Origin: Inia geoffrensis
Lineage: Eukaryota; Chordata; Mammalia; Artiodactyla; Iniidae
Direction: 5' to 3'
NCBI GenBank assembly: GCA_036417435.1
Contig: CM070899.1
Location: forward strand, 149,868,237 to 149,932,236
Length of the DNA: 64,000 bases
Shown here: in pieces, positions 1 to 11,078 of the stretch
Layout of the letters: every line of letters starts with the position of its first letter
Numbering within the stretch: the first letter of the stretch is position 1
Program-made: the position numbers and the translations under genes
Notes under the pieces: generated by a model
The model's input: the letters and a program-made list of their open reading frames with translations, nothing else
What the model was told of the DNA's origin: nothing
Databases searched by the model: none

Positions 1-577
1 ATTGCTTCTGTGTCTTGGCTATTGTGAAAATGGTTGCAGTGCAGCTGTTGAAGCCTGTGTCTTCTCGGCGCTGGTCTTTTCAGGCGAGAGGCTCAGCGGT
101 GGCCCTGCTGGATGGAATGGTGGCTCAATTTTTACCTTTAAATGCAGCTCCTTTCTGTTCCCATTATTGGCTGTTACCGCTTTCCATCTCACCAGCAGTT
201 AGAGGGTGCACAGTTCTCTGAAACCCCTTCGGCATTTATTGTTTGTTGACTTTTTGCGGATGGTAGTTGACTTGTGTGAGTTGAATCCTTTTTGTAGATT
301 AGATTTGCATGAGTCTAATAATTCCTGATGTTGAGCTGTTTTCCATTTTTCTTTTTTTGAAAAAGAGTGAGTAAAACTTACCTCTTCATCCTATCTCCTT
401 GAAACATTTGCCTGTGTTTAATTTTTTTGGCCATTCGCAGCTCAGGACATTTTTTGAGGTCACGTGTCCTTTACTGCCCTGAGTCCTTGTGAATGTTAAG
501 TGACCGTTAGCTGTGGGTTTAAAGCCGCTTTTGCGGGAAACGGCCACAAGGCGGCAGCATTTCTACATTTCCAAATC

Positions 578-589
578 GGGGTTTTGGGG
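578..589 (+). repeat. GGGGTTTTGGGG motif in monomer A spacer
   Basis: Two G4 runs separated by T4. Intact in units 1, 3, 4, 5, 6, 7, 9, 10, 13 and 14. Units 2, 8, 11 and 12 have AGGGTTTTGGG instead, one base shorter. Confidence 0.85.
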
Positions 590-652
590 CAACAGAGCCT
601 TCCTGGAAATCGTGTTAGCAGGCTGCAAATTAGAGTGAAATGTGCCAGGGCA

Positions 653-668
653 AACCCCCAAGAGCTTA
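653..668 (+). repeat. Target-site duplication, 3' side of the L1
   Basis: AACCCCCAAGAGCTTA is identical to 2866-2881 and occurs only once at this place in every unit without the L1. The last A could belong to the tail, making the duplicate 15-16 bp. The inferred first nick on the + strand is CTT/AA, a fair match to the L1 endonuclease preference (TTTT/AA). Confidence 0.95.
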
Positions 669-703
669 TCTTTTATTTTTTTTTTTTATTTATTTATTTT
701 TTT
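669..703 (-). other. L1 poly(A) tail (T-rich on the + strand)
   Basis: A T-rich run interrupted by A every four bases in places (TTTATTTATTTA) and by one C. On the sense strand this is an A-tail that has begun to turn into an (AAAT)n microsatellite. It directly abuts the 653-668 target-site duplicate. Confidence 0.9.
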
Positions 704-709
704 AACATC

Positions 710-715
710 TTTATT
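710..715 (-). promoter_or_regulatory. L1 polyadenylation signal AATAAA
   Basis: The minus strand reads AATAAA a few bases upstream of the A-tail, the expected place for the L1 cleavage/polyadenylation hexamer. Confidence 0.8.
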
Positions 716-1067
716 GGGTTAAAATTGCTCTACAATAGTGTGTCAGTTTCTACTTTATAACAAAGTGAATCAATTATATATATACAGACGTTCACATATT
801 TCTTCCCTCTTGCGTCTCCCTCCTTCCTTCTCTCCCTATCCCACCCCTCCAGGCAGTCACAAAGCACCGAGCTGATATCCCTGTGCCAAGCGGCTGCTTC
901 CCATTAGCTATTTACCTTACGTTTGTTAGTATATATATGTCCATGCCCCTCCCTCGCCCTCCCATAGCTCACCCCTCCCCCTCCCCATATCCTCAAGTCC
1001 GTTCTCCAGTAGGTCTGTGTCTTTATTCCTGTCTTACCCCTAGGTTCTTCATAACATTTTTTTTTTC

Positions 1068-2864
1068 TTAAATTCCATATATATGTGTTAGCATACGGTA
1101 TTTGTCTTTGTCTTTCTGACTTACTTCACTCTGTATGACAGACTCGAGGTCTATCCACCTCATTACAAATAGCTCAATTTCGTTTCTTTTTAACGCTGAG
1201 TAATATTCCATTGTGTATATGTGCCACATCTTCTTTATCCATTCATCTGACGATGGGCACTTAGGTTGTTTCCATCTCTGGGCTATTGTAAATAGAGCTG
1301 CGATGAACATTTTGGTACACGCCTCTTTTTCAATTCTGGTTTTCTCAGGGTATATGCCCAGTAGTGGGATTGCTGGGTCATATGGTAGTTCTATTTTTAG
1401 TTTTTTAAGGAACCTCCAAACTGTTCTCCATAGTGGCTGAACCAATTCACATTCCCACCAGCAGTGCAAGAGGGTTCCCTTTTGTCCACACCCTCTCCAG
1501 CATTTATTGTTTCTCGATTTTTTGATGATGGCCATTCTAACTGGTGTGAGATGATATCTCATTGTAGTTTTGATTTGCATTTCTCTAATGATTAATGATG
1601 TTGAGCATTCTTTCATGTGTTTGTTGGCAGTCTGCATATCTTCTTTGGAGAAATGTCTATTTAGGTCTTCTGCCCATTTTTGGATTGGGTTGTTTGTTTT
1701 TCTGTTATTGAGCTGCATAAGCTGCTTGTAAATTTTGGAGATTAATCCTTTGTCAGTTGCTTCATTTGCAAATATTTTCTCCCATTCTGAGGGTTGTCTT
1801 TTGGTCTTGTTTATGGTTTCCTTTGCTGTGCAAAAGCTTTGAAGTTTCATTAGGTCCCATTTGTTTATTTTTGTTTTTATTTCCATTGCTCTAGGAGGTG
1901 GGTCAAAAAGGATCTTGCTGTGATTTATGTCATAGAGTGTTCTGCCTATGTTTTCCTCTAAAAGTTTGATAGTTTCTGGCCTTACATTTAGGTCTTTAAT
2001 CCATTTTGAGCTTATTTTTGTGTATGGTGTTAGGGAGTGATCTAAGCTCATACTTTTACATGTAGCTGTCCAGTTTTCCCAGCACCACTTATTGAAGAGG
2101 CTGTCCTTTCTCCACTGTATATTCCTGCCACCATTATCAAAGATAAGGTGTCCATATGTGCGTGGGTTTATCTCTGGGCTTTCTATTCTGTTCCATTGAT
2201 CTATCGTTCTGTTTTTGTGCCAGTACCATACTGTCTTGATTACTGTAGCTTTGTAGTATAGTCTGAAGTCAGGGAGGCTGATTCCTCCAGCTCCGTTTTT
2301 CGCTCTCAAGATTGCTTTAGCTATTCGGGGTCTTTTGTGTTTCCATACAAATTGTGAAATTTTTTGTTCTAGTTCAGTGAAAAATGCCAGTGGCAGTTTG
2401 ATAGGGATTGCATTGAATCTATAGATTGCTTTGGGTAGTAGAGTCATTTTCACAATGTTGATTCTTCCAATCCAAGAACATGGTATATCCCTCCATCTAT
2501 TTGTATCATCTTTAATTTCTTTCATCAGTGTCTTATAATTTTCTGCATACAGGTCTTTTGTCTCCCTAGGTAGGTTTATTCCTAGGTATTTTATTCTTTT
2601 TGTTGCAATGGTAAATGGTAGTGTTTTCTTGATTTCATTTTCAGATTTTTCATCAGTAGTATATAGGAATGCCAGAGATTTTTGTGCATTAATTTTGTAT
2701 CCTGCTACTTTACCAAATTCATTGATTATCTCTAGTAATTTTCTGGTAGCATCTTTAGGATTCTCTATGTATAGTATCATGTCATCTGCAAACAGTGACA
2801 GCTTTACTTCTTCTTTTCCGATTTGGATTCCTTTTATTTCCTTTTCTTCTCTGATTGCTGTGGC
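1068..2864 (-). pseudogene. L1 ORF2 C-terminal fragment (end of RT domain to Cys-rich domain)
   Basis: ORF2 encodes the endonuclease/reverse transcriptase that copies L1 RNA into nicked target DNA. Only the last 598 codons are present. The frame is open from the truncation point at 2864 to the stop at 1068; the first ATG is at 2780, giving 570 residues, but this is not a natural start. Codons 25-28 (2781-2792) read FADD, the RT catalytic motif, at the very edge of the break, so the fingers and most of the palm are gone. Codons 455-472 (1449-1502) carry the L1 C-terminal cysteine motif in the form C-x3-C-x7-H-x4-C. The thumb/linker region with IPCSW and RINIVKM lies between. There are no frameshifts or internal stops, so the copy is young. 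It is non-functional as an enzyme because the endonuclease and most of the RT are missing. Confidence 0.96.
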
Positions 2865-2865
2865 T

Positions 2866-2881
2866 AACCCCCAAGAGCTTA
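2866..2881 (+). repeat. Target-site duplication, 5' side of the L1
   Basis: Second copy of AACCCCCAAGAGCTTA, directly at the 5' truncation point. Downstream, AAGCTCCTTACTTC continues the satellite exactly as in the uninterrupted units. Confidence 0.95.
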
Positions 2882-4478
2882 AAGCTCCTTACTTCTTGTT
2901 TGTTTTTTACATTTAATTTTTATTTATTATCAGAGCAAATTTGATAAAAATATTGTGTGTGTTCTAGGTGTACAGAACCTGGTTCATTATATCTATGCAT
3001 CGATCTATTCATCTTTGGATCCTTTCCCGTGTAGGTCATTACAGAGTGTTGAGTAGACCTCTCTTGGTATTCCACAGGTATTTTGTGATTATATATTTCA
3101 TAAGTATTAGTACATGTCTGTTAAGTTCCATATCCTAATTCATATGTTCCTTACACCATTCCATGTGGTTAAACATATTTTTGTGTTCAGAATCCATGTG
3201 TGTCCTTCTCTAGGAAATAATTTCAGGGGTATCCATTTTTAGGTAACACCTATAACTGATGTCATAGGATATCTGTCTCTTGGGTTCTTTCTTCGTTCAA
3301 GTTGGCTGATTATTTCTAGAGCCTTCCATGGTGGTGCCAAGGGCAATGTTTCATTCTTTTCCTTGGCTAATATTCCATTGTGTACATGGACCACTTCTTT
3401 TTGCTGCATTTCTCTGTTGATGGACATTTTGGTTTCTTCCAATTCTTGGCTATGGTACATGTTGCTGGAATGCAGGATTGCCAGCCTGTGTCTTTTTGAT
3501 TCTAGTCTACTCAGGAGATAGGCCCATCAGTGGGCCTACCAGATCATATGGTAGCTCAATTTTTACCTTGCAATGCACCTCCATTCTGTTCTCAATACTG
3601 GCTGTTACCAGGTTACATCCCAACAGCAGCAAGAGTGTACGGCGTTCTCTAAAACCCCTTCAGCATTCATTCTTTGTACACGTTTTTGCTGATGATCATT
3701 CTGACAGCCGTGAGGTGAACGTTTTTGTAGATTGGACTTGCATGACTTCATTAATTCCTGATGTTAAGCATTTTTCCATTCCCAGTTTTGTAACCAAAAA
3801 CAAAAAAAAAAAGAAAGAAAAAGTAAGAGAAGACAAACGTGTGTAAAATGACCTCTTGAAATTGTCATTTTGAATTGTGGATGTCTTTTGAATTTTTTGG
3901 TCGATATAGGACCTCAGGATTTGTTTTCAGGGCAGGTGTCATTTACAGGCCTGTAATTATTTTGAATATCAACTGACCATTAGCCCTGGGTTTAAAGCAG
4001 GCCGTTTATTGTGTGAAACGGCCACAATGTGGCAGCAGTTCTCCTTTATAAAATCTGTTTACTAGGGCAACAGAGCCTCAATGGAAGTCGCGCTGTAGGT
4101 TGTAAATTGGAATGGAATGTGCCAGGAAAAAGCGCCGTAAGTTTATGTCTCAGTACTTCTTGTTCGTTTTATTAATTTAATTTTTATTTTTTATCACAGC
4201 AAGTTTGATTACAATGTTATGCTTGTTGTACGTGTGCAAGATGTGGTTCTTTTACACATATCCATGTGTCTATTCTTCCTGGCATCCTTTTCCCATGGTC
4301 TTTGGTGATTATATACTTCACCTGTGTTTGTATATGTCTGTTAACTCCAATAGCCTAATGTAGCCAGTCCTCACACCTTTCCACTGGTGAACCATAAGTT
4401 TGTTTAATGAATCTGTGATTGCCTTTCTCTCTGCAAATATCTTCACTGGTGTCAGTTTTTAGGTAACACCTATACGTG

Positions 4479-4492
4479 ATATCCTAGGATAT
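4479..4492. repeat. Perfect 14-bp palindrome in monomer C
   Basis: ATATCCTAGGATAT reads the same on both strands. It occurs 326 bp after each monomer C start. The homologous places in A and B (ATATCATAGGATAT and ATGTCATAGGATAT) are imperfect, so the palindrome is specific to C. Confidence 0.85.
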
Positions 4493-6646
4493 GTGTCTTT
4501 CTCTTTCTGACTTACTACAAGTTGCGTGATTACGCCTAGACTCATCTATGGTGCTGCAAATGGAATTGTGTCATTTTTTTCCTTGGCTAATATTCTGTGT
4601 GTACACATACCAGTTCTTCTTTGTCCACTCATCTGTTGATGGACTTTTTGGTTGCTTTCATGTCTTGGCTATTGTAGTACTGTTGCAATGCAGATTTGCC
4701 TTCCTGTGTCTTTCCAATTCTGTCTTTGTAGCTTATGGGCCCAGGAGTGGGCCCGCTGGATCATATGGTAGCTCAATGTTCACCTTGTAAAGGCACGTCC
4801 ATTCTGTTCTCATTCGTGGCTCTTACCAGGTTACGTCCCACTTAAAGTTGAGGGTATGCACTTCTCCACAACCCCTTCAGCATTTACTGTTTGTGGTTTT
4901 TTTCTGATGTTTATTGTGACTGGTGTGAGCTGATACCTCTTTGTGGTTGGATTTGCATGGGTCTCACAATCCCTTGAAATTGAGCTTTCAGGCATGTCCG
5001 TTTTCTTCTTCAAACTGTGAGTGCAGCTTCCCTCTTCATATGGTTTTCCTGAAGTATGTGCCACATTTTGTAATATTTTTGCCATTACCGCCCTCAAGAC
5101 ATTTTGAGGGCAGGTTCATTTACAGTCCCTCCAGTACTTGTGCGTATAAAGTGATCCTTAGCACAGGTTTTAAGGCTGCTGTTGCAGGTAACGGCCAGAG
5201 GGCGGCAGCCTTTCTGCTTTCCCCACTCTGGTAACTAGGGAAACAGACCTTCCTGCCAGTGGTGTTCTTCGGTTATAAATTAGAGTGGGATGTGCCCGGT
5301 TAATCCCCCAAATGCTGATGTCTCCTTACTTATGTTTGTTTTTTAATTTGAATTTATATTTCGTATTGGAGCCCTATGCCATTGTGTACATGGACCACTT
5401 CTTCTTTGTGCATTCCCCTGTTGATGGACATTTTTGTTGCTTCCAAAGGTTGGCTATGGTAAATATAGCTGGAGTGCAGGATTGCCAGCCTGTGTCTTTT
5501 TCATTCTCATCCTCTGAGGCGATAGGCCCTGCAGGGGTTAAGCCTGATTGAATGGTAGCTCAATATTTACCTTTTCAAGGCACCTTGCTTTTGTTTTCAT
5601 TACTGGCTCTTACCATGTCCCACTTTGAACCGAGGGTACGCATTTCTCCACAGCCCCTACAGCATTTATTCTTTGCAGAAATTTTGCTCACGGCCATTCT
5701 GACTGGTGTGAGCTGATAGGTTTTTGCAATTTGGATTTGCATGTCTGTAATAATTCCTAATGTTCAGTACTTTTCCACGCCTTTTTTATATCTGTGAAAC
5801 AAAAACAGAAAAGAAACACTGTGACTACAATAAACCTCTTGAAATTGTCTTCTCGGAAGGTTGCCCTGAGTCGATTTTCGACCCAGGATTTTTTTGAGGG
5901 CAGGTGTCGTTTAAAACAGGCCTGCAATGAGTGTGAATATTTAGTGACCATTAGCACTGGGTTTCAAGCTGCTGTTGTGGGAAATGGCCACAAGGCGGCA
6001 GCATTTCTCCATTCCCAAACCTGATGACTAGGGCAGCAGAGCCTTTCTGGAAGTCGTGTTCCCAGGCTGTAAATTAGAATGGAATGCGCCAGGAAAAGCC
6101 CGCATAAGATCATGTCACATTACTTGTTGTTCGATTTTTAAATTTTTTTAATCGGGGTAACGATTAGAATATTTTTTGTCTTAGGTGTACACAGTCTGGT
6201 TCATTTGTACGATGTATGTATATATATTCATGTACACATCCACTTCCCATGTAAATTATTGCAGAGTGTTCCGTAGGCCTCCCTTGCTATATGGTCGGTC
6301 TTTTTGATATATATATTTAATATGTATTTGTATACTTATGGTAATCCTAATCTTAATCTATCCATTCCCCCCACCTTTCCTTTTAGAAAAGCGTAGTTTG
6401 TTTTCTAAGTCTGTGAGTGTCTTTCTCTGTGGAAATATGTTCATTTGTGTCATTTGTTAGATAACGCCTATAAGTGATATCATAGGATATATGTCTTTTG
6501 CTTTCCGACTTACCTCGTGTTCTGTGATTACCTCTAGGCTGCTCTATGGTGCCTCAAAGAGCAGTGTTTCATTGTCTTTCATCGTTAATATGCCTTTGTG
6601 TCCATGGACCACTTCTTTATCCATTCACCTGTTGATGGACATTTTG

Positions 6647-9600
6647 ATTGCTTCTGTGTCTTGGCTATTGTGAAAATGGTTGCAGTGCAGCTGTTGAAGC
6701 CTGTGTCTTCTCGGCGCTGGTCTTTTCAGGCGAGAGGCTCAGCGGTGGCCCTGCTGGATGGAATGGTGGCTCAATTTTTACCTTTAAATGCAGCTCCTTT
6801 CTGTTCCCATTATTGGCTGTTACCGCTTTCCATCTCACCAGCAGTTAGAGGGTGCACAGTTCTCTGAAACCCCTTCGGCATTTATTGTTTGTTGACTTTT
6901 TGCGGATGGTAGTTGACTTGTGTGAGTTGAATCCTTTTTGTAGATTAGATTTGCATGAGTCTAATAATTCCTGATGTTGAGCTGTTTTCCATTTTTCTTT
7001 TTTTGAAAAAGAGTGAGTAAAACTTACCTCTTCATCCTATCTCCTTGAAACATTTGCCTGTGTTTAATTTTTTTGGCCATTCGCAGCTCAGGACATTTTT
7101 TGAGGTCACGTGTCCTTTACTGCCCTGAGTCCTTGTGAATGTTAAGTGACCGTTAGCTGTGGGTTTAAAGCCGCTTTTGCGGGAAACGGCCACAAGGCGG
7201 CAGCATTTCTACATTTCCAAATCAGGGTTTTGGGCAACAGAGCCTTCCTGGAAATCGTGTTAGCAGGCTGCAAATTAGAGTGAAACGTGCCAGGGCAAAC
7301 CCCCAAGAGCTTAAAGCTCCTTACTTCTTGTTTGTTTTTTACATTTAGTTTTTATTTATTATCAGAGCAAATTTGATAAAAATATTGTGTGTGTTCTAGG
7401 TGTACAGAACCTGGTTCATTATATCTATGCATCGATCTATTCATCTTTGGATCCTTTCCCGTGTAGGTCATTACAGAGTGTTGCGTAGACCTCTCTTGGT
7501 ATTCCACAGGTATTTTGTGATTATATATTTCATAAGTATTAGTACATGTCTGTTAAGTTCCATATCCTAATTCATATGTTCCTTACACCATTCCATGTGG
7601 TTAAACATATTTTTGTGTTCAGAATCCATGTGTGTCCTTCTCTAGGAAATAATTTCAGGGGTATCCATTTTTAGGTAACACCTATAACTGATGTCATAGG
7701 ATATCTGTCTCTTGGGTTCTTTCTTCGTTCAAGTTGGCTGATTATTTCTAGAGCCTTCCATGGTGGTGCCAAGGGCAATGTTTCATTCTTTTCCTTGGCT
7801 AATATTCCATTGTGTACATGGACCACTTCTTTTTGCTGCATTTCTCTGTTGATGGACATTTTGGTTTCTTCCAATTCTTGGCTATGGTACATGTTGCTGG
7901 AATGCAGGATTGCCAGCCTGTGTCTTTTTGATTCTAGTCTACTCAGGAGATAGGCCCATCAGTGGGCCTACCAGATCATAAGGTAGCTCAATTTTTACCT
8001 TGCAATGCACCTCCATTCTGTTCTCAATACTGGCTGTTACCAGGTTACATCCCAACAGCAGCAAGAGTGTACGGCGTTCTCTAAAACCCCTTCAGCATTC
8101 ATTCTTTGTACACGTTTTTGCTGATGATCATTCTGACAGCCGTGAGGTGAACGTTTTTGTAGATTGGACTTGCATGACTTCATTAATTCCTGATGTTAAG
8201 CATTTTTCCATTCCCAGTTTTGTAACCAAAAACAAAAAAAAAAAGAAAGAAAAAGTAAGAGAAGACAAACGTGTGTAAAATGACCTCTTGAAATTGTCGT
8301 TTTGAATTGTGGATGTCTTTTGAATTTTTTGGTCGATATAGGACCTCAGGATTTGTTTTCAGGGCAGGTGTCATTTACAGGCCTGTAATTATTTTGAATA
8401 TCAACTGACCATTAGCCCTGGGTTTAAAGCAGGCCGTTTATTGTGTGAAACGGCCACAATGTGGCAGCAGTTCTCCTTTATAAAATCTGTTTACTAGGGC
8501 AACAGAGCCTCAATGGAAGTCGCGCTGTAGGTTGTAAATTGGAATGGAATGTGCCAGGAAAAAGCGCCGTAAGTTTATGTCTCAGTACTTCTTGTTCGTT
8601 TTATTAATTTAATTTTTATTTTTTATCACAGCAAGTTTGATTACAATGTTATGCTTGTTGTACATGTGCAAGATGTGGTTCTTTTACACATATCCATGTG
8701 TCTATTCTTCCTGGCATCCTTTTCCCATGGTCTTTGGTGATTATATACTTCACCTGTGTTTGTATATGTCTGTTAACTCCAATAGCCTAATGTAGCCAAT
8801 CCTCACACCTTTCCACTGGTGAACCATAAGTTTGTTTAATGAATCTGTGATTGCCTTTCTCTCTGCAAATATCTTCACTGGTGTCAGTTTTTAGGTAACA
8901 CCTATAAGTGATATCCTAGGATATGTGTCTTTCTCTTTCTGACTTACTACAAGTTGCGTGATTACGCCTAGACTCATCTATGGTGCTGCAAATGGAATTG
9001 TGTCATTTTTTTCCTTGGCTAATATTCTGTGTGTACACATACCAGTTCTTCTTTGTCCACTCATCTGTTGATGGACTTTTTGGTTGCTTTCATGTCTTGG
9101 CTATTGTAGTACTGTTGCAATGCAGATTTGCCTGCCTGTGTCTTTCCAATTCTGTCTTTGTAGCTTATGGGCCCAGGAGTGGGCCCGCTGGATCATATGG
9201 TAGCTCAATGTTCACCTTGTAAAGGCACGTCCATTCTGTTCTCATTCGTGGCTCTTACCAGGTTACGTCCCACTTAAAGTTGAGGGTATGCACTTCTCCA
9301 CAACCCCTTCAGCATTTACTGTTTGTGGTTTTTTTCTGATGTTTATTGTGACTGGTGTGAGCTGATACCTCTTTGTGGTTGGATTTGCATGGGTCTCACA
9401 ATCCCTTGAAATTGAGCTTTCAGGCATGTCCGTTTTCTTCTTCAAACTGTGAGTGCAGCTTCCCTCTTCATATGGTTTTCCTGAAGTATGTGCCACATTT
9501 TGTAATATTTTTGCCATTACCGCCCTCAAGACATTTTGAGGGCAGGTTCATTTACAGTCCCTCCAGTACTTGTGCGTATAAAGTGATCCTTAGCACAGGT

Positions 9601-11078
9601 TTTAAGGCTGCTGTTGCAGGTAACGGCCAGAGGGCGGCAGCCTTTCTGCTTTCCCCACTCTGGTAACTAGGGAAACAGACCTTCCTGCCAGTGGTGTTCT
9701 TCGGTTATAAATTAGAGTGGGATGTGCCCGGTTAATCCCCCAAATGCTGATGTCTCCTTACTTATGTTTGTTTTTTAATTTGAATTTATATTTCGTATTG
9801 GAGCCCTATGCCATTGTGTACATGGACCACTTCTTCTTTGTGCATTCCCCTGTTGATGGACATTTTTGTTGCTTCCAAAGGTTGGCTATGGTAAATATAG
9901 CTGGAGTGCAGGATTGCCAGCCTGTGTCTTTTTCATTCTCATCCTCTGAGGCGATAGGCCCTGCAGGGGTTAAGCCTGATTGAATGGTAGCTCAATATTT
10001 ACCTTTTCAAGGCACCTTGCTTTTGTTTTCATTACTGGCTCTTACCATGTCCCACTTTGAACCGAGGGTACGCATTTCTCCACAGCCCCTACAGCATTTA
10101 TTCTTTGCAGAAATTTTGCTCACGGCCATTCTGACTGGTGTGAGCTGATAGGTTTTTGCAATTTGGATTTGCATGTCTGTAATAATTCCTAATGTTCAGC
10201 ACTTTTCCACGCCTTTTTTATATCTGTGAAACAAAAACAGAAAAGAAACACTGTGACTACAATAAACCTCTTGAAATTGTCTTCTCGGAAGGTTGCCCTG
10301 AGTCGATTTTCGACCCAGGATTTTTTTGAGGGCAGGTGTCGTTTAAAACAGGCCTGCAATGAGTGTGAATATTTAGTGACCATTAGCACTGGGTTTCAAG
10401 CTGCTGTTGTGGGAAATGGCCACAAGGCGGCAGCATTTCTCCATTCCCAAACCTGATGACTAGGGCAGCAGAGCCTTTCTGGAAGTCGTGTTCCCAGGCT
10501 GTAAATTAGAATGGAATGCGCCAGGAAAAGCCCGCATAAGATCATGTCACATTACTTGTTGTTCGATTTTTAAATTTTTTTAATCGGGGTAACGATTAGA
10601 ATATTTTTTGTCTTAGGTGTACACAGTCTGGTTCATTTGTACGATGTATGTATATATATTCATGTACACATCCACTTCCCATGTAAATTATTGCAGAGTG
10701 TTCCGTAGGCCTCCCTTGCTATATGGTCGGTCTTTTTGATATATATATTTAATATGTATTTGTATACTTATGGTAATCCTAATCTTAATCTATCCATTCC
10801 CCCCACCTTTCCTTTTAGAAAAACGTAGTTTGTTTTCTAAGTCTGTGAGTGTCTTTCTCTGTGGAAATATGTTCATTTGTGTCATTTGTTAGATAACGCC
10901 TATAAGTGATATCATAGGATATATGTCTTTTGCTTTCCGACTTACCTCGTGTTCTGTGATTACCTCTAGGCTGCTCTATGGTGCCTCAAAGAGCAGTGTT
11001 TCATTGTCTTTCATCGTTAATATGCCTTTGTGTCCATGGACCACTTCTTTATCCATTCATCTGTTGATGGACATTTTG
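6647..11078 (-). repeat. Satellite unit 2
   Basis: Length 4432 bp. Monomer B starts at 7321, C at 8585, D at 9758 and A at 10552. It belongs to a recognisable type shared with units 11 and 12: CAGGGTTTTGGGC in place of the full G-run form (1 bp shorter), GAAACGTGCC, ACATTTAGTTT, GTTGCGTAG and TCATAAGG, where most units have TCATATGG. It also carries TGTACATGTGC in C, like units 4, 6 and 7. A private change, AAAAACGTAG instead of AAAAGCGTAG, lies near 10822. Confidence 0.95.

Larger units (their letters stand above)
669..1067 (-). other. L1 3' UTR and poly(A) tail
   Basis: This is the segment between the ORF2 stop and the 3' target-site duplicate. It is about 400 bp and pyrimidine-rich on the + strand (CCCTCC and CCTTCC runs near 807-960), meaning G/A-rich on the L1 sense strand, as in many mammalian L1 3' UTRs. 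The sequence resembles the 3' UTR of cetartiodactyl L1s from memory. It differs clearly from the 3' UTR-derived part of the satellite monomers, so the inserted element belongs to a different, younger subfamily than the fossil source. Confidence 0.85.
669..2865 (-). mobile_element. 5'-truncated LINE-1 retrotransposon insertion
   Basis: This 2197-bp segment occurs once in the window, in unit 1, and is absent at the same site in the other thirteen units. On the minus strand it holds the last 598 codons of L1 ORF2, a 3' UTR, an AATAAA signal and a poly(A) tail. A 16-bp direct repeat flanks it, as expected for target-primed reverse transcription. It is truncated inside the reverse-transcriptase domain and lacks the 5' UTR, ORF1, endonuclease and most of the RT, so it cannot move by itself. 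The open frame and matching duplicates point to a recent insertion, later than the amplification that made the array. The 3' UTR looks like cetartiodactyl L1, best matching what I recall from whales; I could not check this against a database. Confidence 0.97.
1..6646 (-). repeat. Satellite unit 1 (carries the L1 insertion)
   Basis: Begins inside monomer A, whose tail is split by the L1. Monomer B starts at 2889, C at 4153, D at 5326 and the next A at 6120. Subtracting the L1 and one target-site duplicate (2213 bp) leaves 4433 bp, the modal length. Diagnostic states: CATCCTATC in A (shared with units 2, 8 and 11), the full GGGGTTTTGGGG at 578-589, TGCCTTCCTG in C (shared with units 13 and 14) and AGCCAGTCC in C (shared with units 10 and 12). 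Two states appear private: TATACGTG near 4473, where others have TATAAGTG, and TTCAGTAC near 5763, where others have TTCAGCAC. Confidence 0.95.

Noticed and set aside
669..2865. Active, full-length L1
   Set aside because: The element stops inside the RT domain and lacks the 5' UTR, ORF1 and endonuclease, so it is dead on arrival despite its open frame.
1213..2916. + strand open frames of 75 and 102 codons inside the L1
   Set aside because: They are antisense shadows of L1 ORF2; the second also runs out of the L1 into the satellite.
3021..3045. Possible CENP-B box in monomer B (CCCGTGTAGGTCATT)
   Set aside because: It fits the CCCG and central T of the reverse CENP-B box core but has CATT where CGAA is needed. 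No full match was noticed in a unit by eye.
3478..3846. 122-residue + strand open frame repeated in most units
   Set aside because: It runs antisense to the fossil ORF2. Its lysine-rich end is just the A-rich tract. The start is lost by a single base change in units 2, 7, 11 and 12, and nothing suggests coding.
6598..6867. 89- and 66-residue overlapping + strand frames in monomer A
   Set aside because: Both are antisense to L1-derived DNA, overlap in different frames, and resemble no protein I know. They look like repeat shadows.
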